This document shows, in pieces, positions 1-6,619 of a stretch of DNA of 8,351 bases. Source of the DNA: Candidatus Hydrogenedentota bacterium (GTDB taxonomy: Bacteria; Hydrogenedentota; Hydrogenedentia; Hydrogenedentiales; CAITNO01); NCBI GenBank assembly GCA_903922535.1, contig CAIXUF010000301.1:1-8351 (forward strand), written 5' to 3'. The notes under the pieces are model-generated. The model was not told the origin of the DNA, made no database searches, and saw only the letters and a program-made list of their open reading frames with translations. A program made the position numbers and the translations under genes. The first letter of the stretch is position 1; every line of letters starts with the position of its first letter.

Positions 1-41
<41 letters not shown>

Positions 42-98
42 AGCAAACATTTCCAAAGGTCCCCGTCCGCATCGGGCCGGGAATCCTGGTTTGTCAAA

Positions 99-184
99 TG
101 GTGGTGGGAGTTGGATTTGAACCAACGTAGGCGCTAGCCAACGGGTTTACAGCCCGTCCCCTTTAACCGCTCGGGCATCCCACC
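99..184 (-). tRNA. tRNA-Tyr (anticodon GTA), CCA encoded
   Basis: The minus strand folds as a class II tRNA. The acceptor GGTGGGA (184-178) pairs with TCCCACC (109-103). The anticodon stem ACGGG/CCCGT encloses the loop CTGTAAA, so the anticodon is GTA at 150-148. A long variable arm follows, as expected for bacterial tRNA-Tyr, and then a T arm with loop TTCAAAT. After the discriminator A at 102 the chromosome encodes CCA (101-99). It lies 70 bp downstream of tRNA-Thr and 57 bp upstream of tRNA-Gly. Confidence 0.96.
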
Positions 185-254
185 ACGGTGCCGCCACCCC
201 GGGGAAGGGCGGCATAATACACTATATGCAAAGCTTCAACTGTCGCATCCATGG

Positions 255-330
255 TGGAGCTGGCGAAGGGGATCGAACCCCCGACCTGCTGATTACAAAT
301 CAGCTGCTCTACCAACTGAGCTACGCCAGC
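255..330 (-). tRNA. tRNA-Thr (anticodon TGT), CCA encoded
   Basis: The minus strand gives a complete class I cloverleaf. Acceptor GCTGGCG (330-324) pairs with CGCCAGC (265-259). The D arm is GCTCAGTTGGTAGAGC. Anticodon stem GCTGA/TCAGC holds loop TTTGTAA, giving anticodon TGT. The T arm GGGGG/CCCTT carries loop TTCGATC. Discriminator T (258) is followed by an encoded CCA (257-255). It is the first gene of the leftward tRNA cluster and lies directly downstream of a good promoter. Confidence 0.97.
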
Positions 331-382
331 GCGTCGACCCAGAAACAAACGCCGCCCGCGCTGACGCGGACGACCATCAGAT

Positions 383-412
383 AAACTACCAAAAAGCCCG
401 ACCCCTTGTCAA
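383..412 (-). promoter_or_regulatory. Sigma70-like promoter of the tRNA cluster
   Basis: On the minus strand there is a perfect -35 hexamer TTGACA (412-407), an 18-bp spacer, and TAGTTT (388-383), which keeps the T1, A2 and T6 positions of the -10 consensus. The expected transcription start is near 376, about 45 nt before tRNA-Thr. The stretch downstream is very GC-rich and holds a short inverted repeat CCGCG/CGCGG (369-356). A GC-rich discriminator is common for stable-RNA promoters under stringent control. The regulation is inferred, not seen. Confidence 0.6.
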
Positions 413-480
413 GTGCGACGTGCCCCGCGCAACGGCCTCCCTGCCGGGCAGACCCGCCTAGTCCCGCGGGGAACAAAGGG

Positions 481-509
481 TTGCACCTCTGAGGTCCGGC
501 GGATATGCT
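481..509 (+). promoter_or_regulatory. Candidate promoter of the 710-residue secreted protein gene
   Basis: TTGCAC (481-486), a 17-bp spacer, and TATGCT (504-509) resemble a sigma70-type promoter, with 3/6 and 4/6 consensus matches. The predicted start near 516 would leave a leader of only about 15 nt. That leader still contains the Shine-Dalgarno sequence AGGAGA (519-524), 7 nt before the ATG at 532. The tRNA promoter faces the other way about 70 bp to the left, so this gene needs its own promoter, which fits. Confidence 0.45.
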
Positions 510-531
510 TTAGTTCACAGGAGACGCCGCC

Positions 532-2664
532 ATGCTTTTCAGTTTCTGCCTTGTTTCCCTTTGCACTTTTGCCGCCAACGCCCCGGTCACGCTGAGTTCC
601 GAATCCGGGAATATCGCCGTGCAACTGTCGCCGGATGGCGGTATTGACGCTCTTCGAATGGGGCCTGACGGCGTATTCCTTCCGGCGCGGGGATGCACCG
701 AAATCGGAGGCGGCAGCCCCAAGGGTGAGCCCGTCTGCACCCATGCCGCAAACGGTCAAGTTGCCTTTCGACAGGCACTTACAGAGGAAAAGTCCGGACA
801 ATCCTGCACTAGAACCGACCGGTTCCTGCCCGCTCGGGACAGCATCCGCTGGGAGGTGGAAATTGAGGGGCAGGAACCGTTTACGGCCGGAATCGTCACC
901 CGGCTCCTGGTGCCGGTAACCGGAGATACCCGGTTCTGGTCGGCGTGGTCCGACCCGCTGCATGCGGACGAGGGATGGCACGATCCCATGGAGCCGCAGC
1001 CAACGCAGGACCGCACCTGGTACTACGGCGCCCCTGCCTTTGACGAGAAAAGTCCCCAGCTTGGCTACTGTCCCGTCCATGGCGACACCTTTTGCATCCC
1101 CATGGCAACACTGCTCTTTCCCGCGCAGGATCGCGCGCTGAGCCTGATTCTCTCGCCCGACGATCCCATGTTGGACCTGGAACTGCACACCACGCAGGAG
1201 GGCGGCCTTGCCTTCACGCGGTTGAACCATCGCATTGCCAAGGGCCGGCCGGTCCGCTTTGCCATGGACCTAGTAGTCCACCCCGCCGACCCGCGCGCGG
1301 CGCTCGGCTGGATGGCGGCGCGCTATCCGGAATACTTCGAACCGCCCCTGCCCGCCGCGCACGACATCGCCGGTTGCGGTGCCTACTCGTCCTATGAGGG
1401 TGACCTCGATGTGGAGAAGTTCCGCAAGATGGCATTCCGCGTGAACTGGAAGGCAAGCTTCGATTTCCCCTACATGGGCATGTTTCTGCCGCCTGTGCCC
1501 GGCGACGAGGACCGCTGGTTCCGGTTCAACGACAAGGCCTGCGGCCAGCCCCTGCCCGGCGAGGACAACTGGTCCTCCGTCGCGCGCATGCGCGCCTATT
1601 CCGAAAAGATGCTGGGCTACGGGTTCCACGTGCTCAATTATTTCAACGTCACCGAGTTCGGCGTGAACCTGAAAGGAGCCGGCGCCGTCACGCCCGGCGC
1701 GGACAAGGACCCGGAGGCGTGGCGCAACGGCAATGACTTCACCTACACCCGCGTGGCCGACGGGCTGCTGCTGTCGTCGGAGGGCAAAACTTGGGGCACC
1801 TGGGGCGCAGCCGTCGCCACGGACCCGGGCGGCCCGAACTATCAGGCGTTTCTGCTCGACCAGGCGCGCCGTCACGTGGAGAAGCTGCCCGCGTCCGCCG
1901 GTGTGTGCATTGACCGCATGGACTGGCTGCGCTTCCGCAATCCCAACGCCGACGACGGGGAAAGCTGGTTCGACGGCAAGCCCTGCCGCCTGCTCTATGC
2001 GTCTTGGCGCGACCTGATGCCCAAACTCACGCCCATCTTCCACGACGCGGGCAGATTCATCTTCGTCAACAACCACCTCAAGCGCATCGACCTGCTGCGC
2101 CATGTGGACGGCATCTACTGCGAATTTGCGGACAACGGCCGCGCGCTCAACGCGACGGGCCTGCTGACCGTGCACAAACCCGCCATCGGCTGGACCGTCA
2201 GCGTGGACACCCTCAAGCCCGACCCCGACGGCTTTTTCCAGCGCTACCTGCACATGGGCGTGTTCCCCACGGTGCCACTCTCCGGCAACGACCACACCAT
2301 CGCACCCAGCGAATGGGCGGAAAAGTACTACCTCGACTACGGCCCCCTGCTCGACGCAATGCGCGGCAAACACTGGGTCTTGCAGGCGCACGTGGTGACT
2401 GTGGAAGACAACGCGGCCAAGGCGAACCTGTTCGCCGTGCCCGGCGGATTCGTGATGCCTGTCACCTTCGGCGGCGACGCGGCGACCTCTCAAGTAATCT
2501 TGCGTGGATTGCCGGCAAAAGACGGGGTGAAGAAGATACACGTCGAGGCAATGTATCCCGGCGCGGAGAATTGGAAGGAATTGGCGGCGGTCGATGTTGC
2601 ACGGGAGATGCGAATCACCGTCCCCTTGCAGCGCGGGTGCGCGATGGTCCGTCTCACCCCATAG
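532..2664 (+). CDS. Secreted glycoside-hydrolase-like protein of unknown specificity
   Basis: This encodes 710 residues starting at ATG 532, behind AGGAGA at 519-524; an in-frame stop at 511-513 rules out an earlier start. Residues 1-17 are hydrophobic and end in an A-A-N-A cleavage-like site, so export is likely, although the n-region has no Lys or Arg. Residues ~18-260 look beta-rich (VTLSSESGNIAVQLSPDGG), like the N-terminal sandwich of many glycosidases. Residues ~280-620 look like a TIM barrel rich in aromatic and acidic residues. CIDRMDW (459-465, D461 and D464) and DGIYCEF (526-532, E531) sit at strand-end-like positions and are candidate acid/base or nucleophile sites. A short beta domain ends the protein (~625-710). 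I recognise the architecture of uncharacterised polysaccharide-degrading enzymes but cannot assign a GH family. The gene stands alone, with no transporter or regulator beside it. Sure that it is a gene; the enzymatic role is inference. Confidence 0.75.
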   Translation: MLFSFCLVSLCTFAANAPVTLSSESGNIAVQLSPDGGIDALRMGPDGVFLPARGCTEIGGGSPKGEPVCTHAANGQVAFRQALTEEKSGQSCTRTDRFLPARDSIRWEVEIEGQEPFTAGIVTRLLVPVTGDTRFWSAWSDPLHADEGWHDPMEPQPTQDRTWYYGAPAFDEKSPQLGYCPVHGDTFCIPMATLLFPAQDRALSLILSPDDPMLDLELHTTQEGGLAFTRLNHRIAKGRPVRFAMDLVVHPADPRAALGWMAARYPEYFEPPLPAAHDIAGCGAYSSYEGDLDVEKFRKMAFRVNWKASFDFPYMGMFLPPVPGDEDRWFRFNDKACGQPLPGEDNWSSVARMRAYSEKMLGYGFHVLNYFNVTEFGVNLKGAGAVTPGADKDPEAWRNGNDFTYTRVADGLLLSSEGKTWGTWGAAVATDPGGPNYQAFLLDQARRHVEKLPASAGVCIDRMDWLRFRNPNADDGESWFDGKPCRLLYASWRDLMPKLTPIFHDAGRFIFVNNHLKRIDLLRHVDGIYCEFADNGRALNATGLLTVHKPAIGWTVSVDTLKPDPDGFFQRYLHMGVFPTVPLSGNDHTIAPSEWAEKYYLDYGPLLDAMRGKHWVLQAHVVTVEDNAAKANLFAVPGGFVMPVTFGGDAATSQVILRGLPAKDGVKKIHVEAMYPGAENWKELAAVDVAREMRITVPLQRGCAMVRLTP

Positions 2665-2674
2665 CGTAGGACAA

Positions 2675-2851
2675 ACGCGCCTTCCTGGGACCGCCAATCT
2701 CTTATGAAACGCCCCAACTGTTAGCACTTTTGGCACGAGCTTTTTCGCGGTTTCTCACGACGGGGGCGAACTTGTTCGTCTCGGGACTCCTGATTGGCAC
2801 TTGGCGTTCCTCCCGAGGCCAATAAGAGATTGGCGGTCCAGGAGGGCGCGT
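2675..2851. repeat. ~177-bp foldback element with near-identical inverted ends (MITE-like)
   Basis: The left arm 2675-2705 and the right arm 2822-2851 are reverse complements over about 30 bp with one substitution and one 1-base gap. The inner 16 bp, ACCGCCAATCTCTTAT, are perfect. Inside lie more inverted pairs: AACGCC/GGCGTT (2708-2713, 2803-2808), CTCGGGA/TCCCGAG (2780-2786, 2811-2817), and a tight CGAAC-TT-GTTCG hairpin (2767-2778). The element fills almost the whole gap between two convergent genes, starting 10 bp after one stop codon and ending 1 bp before the other. There is no coding capacity and no clear target-site duplication. It may be a miniature inverted-repeat element, a palindromic extragenic repeat, or a bidirectional termination structure. 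There is no T-tract of the intrinsic-terminator kind. Confidence 0.72.
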
Positions 2852-2852
2852 G

Positions 2853-3746
2853 TCAGTTCTTCACCACCGCATCCCCAATAACCCCGTAATGATCCGCAAG
2901 GTCGATAACCCTGCCGTCATCCATGGTATGCCGGGGACGCTGAATCTTGAGGCATTTGATGGTGGACCCGGTGCCGCAGGTATTGAACAAGACATGATCT
3001 ATCAGATCGTCGCCCTGGTGGCCGGGATTCCAACTGTTGCTCGAGTCGTCGCTGTAGGGGCGGGGATCATCCACGGGCGCGTCCGACATGTCCGTCGCCT
3101 TGAGCAGCTCGGCATAGCGATCCGTCTCGTTCCGTCCGGTGTTGAAATCGCCCATCAGGAACTGGGGAACGCCTTCGTGCCGGTTGGGCCGGAGTATGCG
3201 CTCGCCCATTTCGACATACTGCGCGCTGCGGACCTCCTGATGTCCGGCCTGGAGGTGTGTGCCGGCCATCTGAAACCTGACGCCGTCTATTTCGCCTTCG
3301 ACCAGCGTGCAACCCTTCGACGCCAATGCATCCTCGCTGGCGGCCTGGGAGAAGCAGGCGAAGGCAACCAGCGTGATCGGGAACTTGGCGGCAAACATGA
3401 CACCGCTGCTGAGCATGTTTCCCGGTTCCTTCTGCGGCTCGACAATGTACGTATAGGTCTGCTCCAGCGCCTCAATCAACTTGGGCGTGATGATGGGGTC
3501 AAGCACTTCCTGGAGACAGACCACGTCATAGTCGGCCCTGCTGAGATACTCGATGATCCAAGGAAGCCGCTCGTACTGCATTTTCCGCAAACTCGCTGAG
3601 TAGGCATCCACGATCGTCGGCAGCATCTGGATGTTCCACGTGAGCATGCGCACCGGAACGCCGTCCTTGGCAAGTTCCGCCGCAAACGCTGGTGCACCCA
3701 GTACCAGAAGCACGGCAAATACTACCGCCGCGTCTCGGATTGTCAT
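2853..3746 (-). CDS. Secreted endonuclease/exonuclease/phosphatase-superfamily protein, sphingomyelinase-like
   Basis: This encodes 297 residues. The ATG at 3746 overlaps the TGA of the upstream yqeY-like gene as ATGA, which argues for this start rather than the in-frame TTG at 3767. Residues 1-23 form a signal peptide (MTIRD, then a hydrophobic core, then APAFA-A), so the product is exported. The metal-dependent phosphoesterase motifs appear in order: LTWNIQ (35-40, N38), VCLQEV (76-81, E80), GTHLQ (162-166, H164), GDFN (199-202, D200 and N202), DLIDH (247-251), and DLADH (282-286, D285 and H286). These are the metal and catalytic positions of the family that includes DNase I and bacterial neutral sphingomyelinases. 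Length, secretion and the motif WNIQMLP favour a phospholipase C or sphingomyelinase-like enzyme over a DNA repair nuclease. The substrate cannot be read from the sequence. No separate RBS is evident, which suggests translational coupling. Confidence 0.87.
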   Translation of the reverse strand: MTIRDAAVVFAVLLVLGAPAFAAELAKDGVPVRMLTWNIQMLPTIVDAYSASLRKMQYERLPWIIEYLSRADYDVVCLQEVLDPIITPKLIEALEQTYTYIVEPQKEPGNMLSSGVMFAAKFPITLVAFACFSQAASEDALASKGCTLVEGEIDGVRFQMAGTHLQAGHQEVRSAQYVEMGERILRPNRHEGVPQFLMGDFNTGRNETDRYAELLKATDMSDAPVDDPRPYSDDSSNSWNPGHQGDDLIDHVLFNTCGTGSTIKCLKIQRPRHTMDDGRVIDLADHYGVIGDAVVKN

Positions 3747-4189
3747 TGGCCAAGAACGCGCTTGCAAACGTCCATCAGCACCTTGCCGTCGGCCAGGTCG
3801 CCCAGTTCCTTCTTCATCGCGCCGGTGAGCTTGCCCGCATGGTTCACCTCCGGGTGCTCGGCCAGATAGGCGCGCACCTTGGCCTCCAGGTCGGCCTCGG
3901 AGAACTGCTTGGGCAGGAACTCCTCAAGCACGACGATCTCCGCCTCCAACTGCTCCACCATCTCCAGGCGGTTCACCTGTCTGTAGGTTTCCATGCTCTG
4001 CTGGCGTTTGCGCACCTCGGCGCGCAGCGCCGCAATAACCTCCTCGTCGGAAACGCCCTCTTCGTGGTGCGACTCTTTCTCCTTCACCAGGATGGCCGCT
4101 TTCGCCATCCGCAGCGTTTCGAGCCGCAGATGCAGCCGGTCCTTGGTTGCCTGTTTTATGCCTTCCTGAATCTGTTCTGCGAGCGTCAT
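3743..4189 (-). CDS. yqeY: YqeY/GatB-like domain protein
   Basis: This encodes 148 residues, the usual length of the YqeY family, a helical protein related to the C-terminal tRNA-binding region of the GatB amidotransferase subunit. Characteristic stretches are the N-terminal helix with DRLHLRLETLRMAKAAI (17-33), VIAALRAEVRKRQQS (51-65), the acidic EAEIVVLEEFLPKQ (82-95), and the C-terminal GKLTGAMKKEL (119-129) with DGKVLMDVCKRVLG. It is cytoplasmic. A role in tRNA aminoacylation or amidation is usually proposed, but its function is not established. The start ATG at 4189 has GGGAG about 8 nt upstream. Its TGA overlaps the ATG of the secreted phosphoesterase gene, so the two form one transcript although their functions look unrelated. 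Confidence 0.93.
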   Translation of the reverse strand: MTLAEQIQEGIKQATKDRLHLRLETLRMAKAAILVKEKESHHEEGVSDEEVIAALRAEVRKRQQSMETYRQVNRLEMVEQLEAEIVVLEEFLPKQFSEADLEAKVRAYLAEHPEVNHAGKLTGAMKKELGDLADGKVLMDVCKRVLGQ

Positions 4190-4219
4190 GGCTGGTCTCC
4201 CGTGGTTGTCTGTGACTCT

Positions 4220-4249
4220 ATGCTACCCGCCCGGGTCGGTGTGGCGCAA
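4220..4249 (-). promoter_or_regulatory. Possible promoter of the yqeY-phosphoesterase pair
   Basis: On the minus strand TAGCAT (4225-4220) matches four of six -10 positions. TTGCGC (4249-4244) lies 18 bp upstream and keeps only the TTG of the -35 box. It is placed sensibly, about 30 bp before the ATG at 4189. This is a weak match and could be chance. Confidence 0.3.
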
Positions 4250-4326
4250 AATGATGCGGGGGAATGGGAAGGGTTGCTGTCAGTATTTGGTCTTACTCCG
4301 AAGAAAGCATAATCCCTCCCCTTACA

Positions 4327-4362
4327 CAATCCCATTCCTCCCATAACCCCCATTCTTCCCAT
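4327..4362 (-). repeat. 9-bp tandem array, unit ATGGGNNNN (four copies)
   Basis: On the minus strand, reading from 4362 down, the units are ATGGGAAGA, ATGGGGGTT, ATGGGAGGA and ATGGGATTG, all exactly 9 bp. A diverged fifth unit, ACGGGAGTC, precedes them at 4371-4363. The first five bases of each of the four units are invariant and the last four vary. The array sits in the divergent gap upstream of yqeY and far from any start codon. A same-period array with ATGGAC units lies at 8306-8350. Confidence 0.75.
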
Positions 4363-4535
4363 GACTCCCGTCTCTTTGAACCCGCAATCGCCCCCAAAAA
4401 AACCTTTGCAAATTCTTTGCCGCGCCATTGCGCGTCCGCAAGCGCAAATCGCAGGAAAGTCGCAGCGTTGCACAAGCGCCTGCAAAGTACTTCTTTCCGC
4501 CTCCCAAGCCAAGATGGCCGCGCATTCAGGGGAAT

Positions 4536-4570
4536 CCGGCCTGCGCGCCGCGGCGTTCGCGGCCCGCCGG
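4536..4570 (+). other. GC-rich stem-loop upstream of the helix-turn-helix gene
   Basis: An inner stem GCCGCG/CGCGGC (4547-4552 and 4558-4563, 5-nt loop) is enclosed by an outer stem CCGGC/GCCGG (4536-4540 and 4566-4570). It ends about 20 nt before the Shine-Dalgarno sequence at 4591. There is no T-tract, so it is not a standard terminator. It could influence translation or mRNA stability, or simply reflect high GC content. Confidence 0.35.
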
Positions 4571-4604
4571 CACGGTTCCCCGACAACCACGAAGGAAGCC
4601 ATCC

Positions 4605-5030
4605 ATGCGCAACAGAAAGAGGTTTCAGGGAATCCCCCGCAACGCCGGCATGGACGCGGAGGACAACGGAAAATATGCGCGCGAAATCCGGCTCACCATA
4701 AGTGTGCCGCCGGAGTCTATGGCCGGTCTGCCAGAATCGGCCGGCATCTGGCACGAATCAAAAGAGGAGGTGGAACAGGCACTGGCCTGGGGCGAACGCA
4801 AGCGAATGCTGATCGCGTGGGTCCGCGAAACGGTGCGGCGCAGGCTGAGCGAGAATGAGCGCCGCTGCATCGAAATGCATTTCTTCGAAGGGCTCAGCCG
4901 CCGCGAGGCGGCCGCGCGGGCGGGAACAAACCCCTCCTCCGTGCAGCGGGGACTGCAACGCGCGCTGGAGAAGTTGCGTGACGCCGCGGAAAACGACCCC
5001 GACGTTGCGCCGATGCTGAGGAAGAGGTAA
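4605..5030 (+). CDS. Small sigma-70 region-4-like helix-turn-helix protein
   Basis: This encodes 141 residues from ATG 4605, with GAAGGA at 4591-4596 about 8 nt upstream. The frame stays open upstream to a TTG at 4428, but that extension is Pro/Arg-rich and lacks an RBS. Residues 81-126 read like sigma region 4: LSENERRCIEMHFFEG, then the helix-turn-helix LSRREAAARAGTNPSSVQRG, then LQRALEKLRD. The segment before it (~50-80) is a charged helix, EEVEQALAWGERKRMLIAWV. There is no recognisable sigma region 2, so it probably cannot act as a full sigma factor. It is more likely a DNA-binding regulator or an orphan remnant of a sigma-like protein. It is cytoplasmic and monocistronic, convergent with the nucleotidyltransferase gene 82 bp downstream. 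The target is unknown. Confidence 0.8.
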   Translation: MRNRKRFQGIPRNAGMDAEDNGKYAREIRLTISVPPESMAGLPESAGIWHESKEEVEQALAWGERKRMLIAWVRETVRRRLSENERRCIEMHFFEGLSRREAAARAGTNPSSVQRGLQRALEKLRDAAENDPDVAPMLRKR

Positions 5031-5112
5031 GGCAGGGCCAGAGGAGACCGAAATTGTGGACGGAGTGGGCCTTGCGGATGGAAGAAAGGTCGCCGCAGTA
5101 GTCCCCAGAGTG

Positions 5113-6053
5113 TCAGTCTCCGGCGTGAAGCCGGGCGGACCGGGTGATAACCATGTCGGCAAGCACGCCGCCGCAGTCAATGACCACGCCGGGCATGACG
5201 ACGCAGCGTTCAAGCCGGGTGGGCTTTGTCACCGACACGCCATCGCCCAGAACGGTCTCTTCCATTTCCACGCCGTCAGCCAGGTCGCAGCCCAAACCGG
5301 CCAGCGAGGGCCGCCCCTCGGCCGCCAGTTGCCGCCGGCAGCAGGCGATCAGATCGCCGATGTAGGTGATGTTCATGTCCCACTCGACCACGGTCGCGGC
5401 GCGCACGGAATAGTCCAGGTCGATCAGTATCTGTATGGAGTCGGTCAACTCGTACTCGTCGCGCAGCGCTGTGCGCGGCGTGCGCCGGATCGCGTCGAAA
5501 ATGCGCAGGTCGAAGAGGTAAAGCCCGCAGCCCTTCAGGCTCGTCTCGACAAAACGGGGCTTTTCGATGACACGCCGCACCGTGCCGTCCTCGCGCAAAT
5601 GCACGCTGAAATTGCGGCGCACCGCCTCCGGATCGGGCTCGTTCTTTGTGGCCAGCACGGCCGCCGGATGATGTTCCTCAAACTCGCGCACCATCCGGCC
5701 GAGATCGGCCACCTCGAAAAAGATGTCACCCAGCATGAGCACGAAGGGCCGGTCGATATGCGCTTCCAACTGGCCCACCGCGTGGGCCAGGCCGAGCCGC
5801 TGCATCTGCTCGACGTAGCGGATGCGCACGCCGTGGGCCGAGCCGTCGCCAAGCGTGGCGGTGATCAGGTGGCCCAGATGGCCGATGACGACGATAATCT
5901 CGTTGATGCCCAGCGCGCGTAATTGCTCTATCTGGTAGACCAGCAGCGGCTTGTTGCAGATGGGCGCGATGGGTTTGGGCATCTCCTCGCCAAAGGGGCC
6001 CATGCGCGAGCCGTGGCCCGCGGCGAGGATGACACCCAAATAGGGGGAACCGA

Positions 6054-6057
<4 letters not shown>
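5113..6057 (-). CDS. Sugar-1-phosphate nucleotidyltransferase with C-terminal beta-helix
   Basis: This encodes 314 residues with ATG at 6057, overlapping the macrodomain gene's TGA as ATGA. The N-terminal Rossmann-like domain carries the family signature [12 protein letters not shown] (11-22) with the downstream lysine in MPKPIAP (26-32), the base-contact loop [10 protein letters not shown] (86-95), and metal aspartate LMLGD (107-111). It also has EKPR (165-168), GCGLYLFD (176-183), EYELTD (201-206) and a second metal site in [11 protein letters not shown] (226-236). From ~258 to 310 short hexapeptide-like repeats ([25 protein letters not shown]) suggest a left-handed beta-helix. Such enzymes join an NTP to a sugar-1-phosphate to make NDP-sugars for cell-surface polysaccharides. 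It resembles glucose-1-phosphate thymidylyltransferases and mannose-1-phosphate guanylyltransferases; the exact nucleotide and sugar cannot be decided. No other sugar-pathway gene is in the window. Confidence 0.9.
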
Positions 6058-6608
<551 letters not shown>

Positions 6609-6619
6609 GCTTTGTCCTC

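Larger units (their letters stand above)
4190..4604. other. 415-bp divergent non-coding region
   Basis: This stretch separates the leftward yqeY gene from the rightward helix-turn-helix gene. It holds a weak leftward promoter near 4220-4249, a 9-bp tandem array at 4327-4362, an A-rich patch near 4395, and a GC-rich stem-loop at 4536-4570. Open frames run through it on both strands, including a minus-strand one of 138 codons and a TTG-started extension of the downstream gene. Neither has a credible RBS, and their composition is low-complexity Pro/Arg or Gly/Met, so I treat them as non-coding. Confidence 0.55.

Noticed and set aside
75..97. Perfect TTGACA on the minus strand (97-92) between tRNA-Tyr and tRNA-Gly, suggesting an internal promoter
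   Set aside because: No acceptable -10 hexamer lies 16-19 bp downstream, and the tRNAs can be explained by the promoter at 383-412.
1270..2736. Long antisense open frame of 488 codons opposite the glycosidase-like gene
   Set aside because: In GC-rich genes the opposite strand often stays open. Its composition (Val/His/Arg/Gly-rich) and lack of any family motif mark it as a shadow.
4186..4602. Minus-strand open frame of 138 codons whose stop overlaps the yqeY start as ATGA
   Set aside because: It has no Shine-Dalgarno sequence. Its Gly/Met-rich middle is only the translated 9-bp array, and it crosses the GC-rich stem-loop. The overlap looks coincidental.
4428..4604. In-frame TTG-started extension of the helix-turn-helix gene
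   Set aside because: Pro/Arg-rich low-complexity sequence without an RBS. The ATG at 4605 has GAAGGA at good spacing.
5057..5083. Possible third 9-bp array (TGGACGGAG, TGGGCCTTG, CGGATGGAA) after the helix-turn-helix gene
   Set aside because: Only the GG of each unit is shared throughout and there are just three units. The resemblance is within chance for GC-rich DNA.
5031..5112. Terminator between the convergent helix-turn-helix and nucleotidyltransferase genes
   Set aside because: Only a 5-bp stem with a 15-nt loop (5073-5097) is visible, with no T-tract on either strand.
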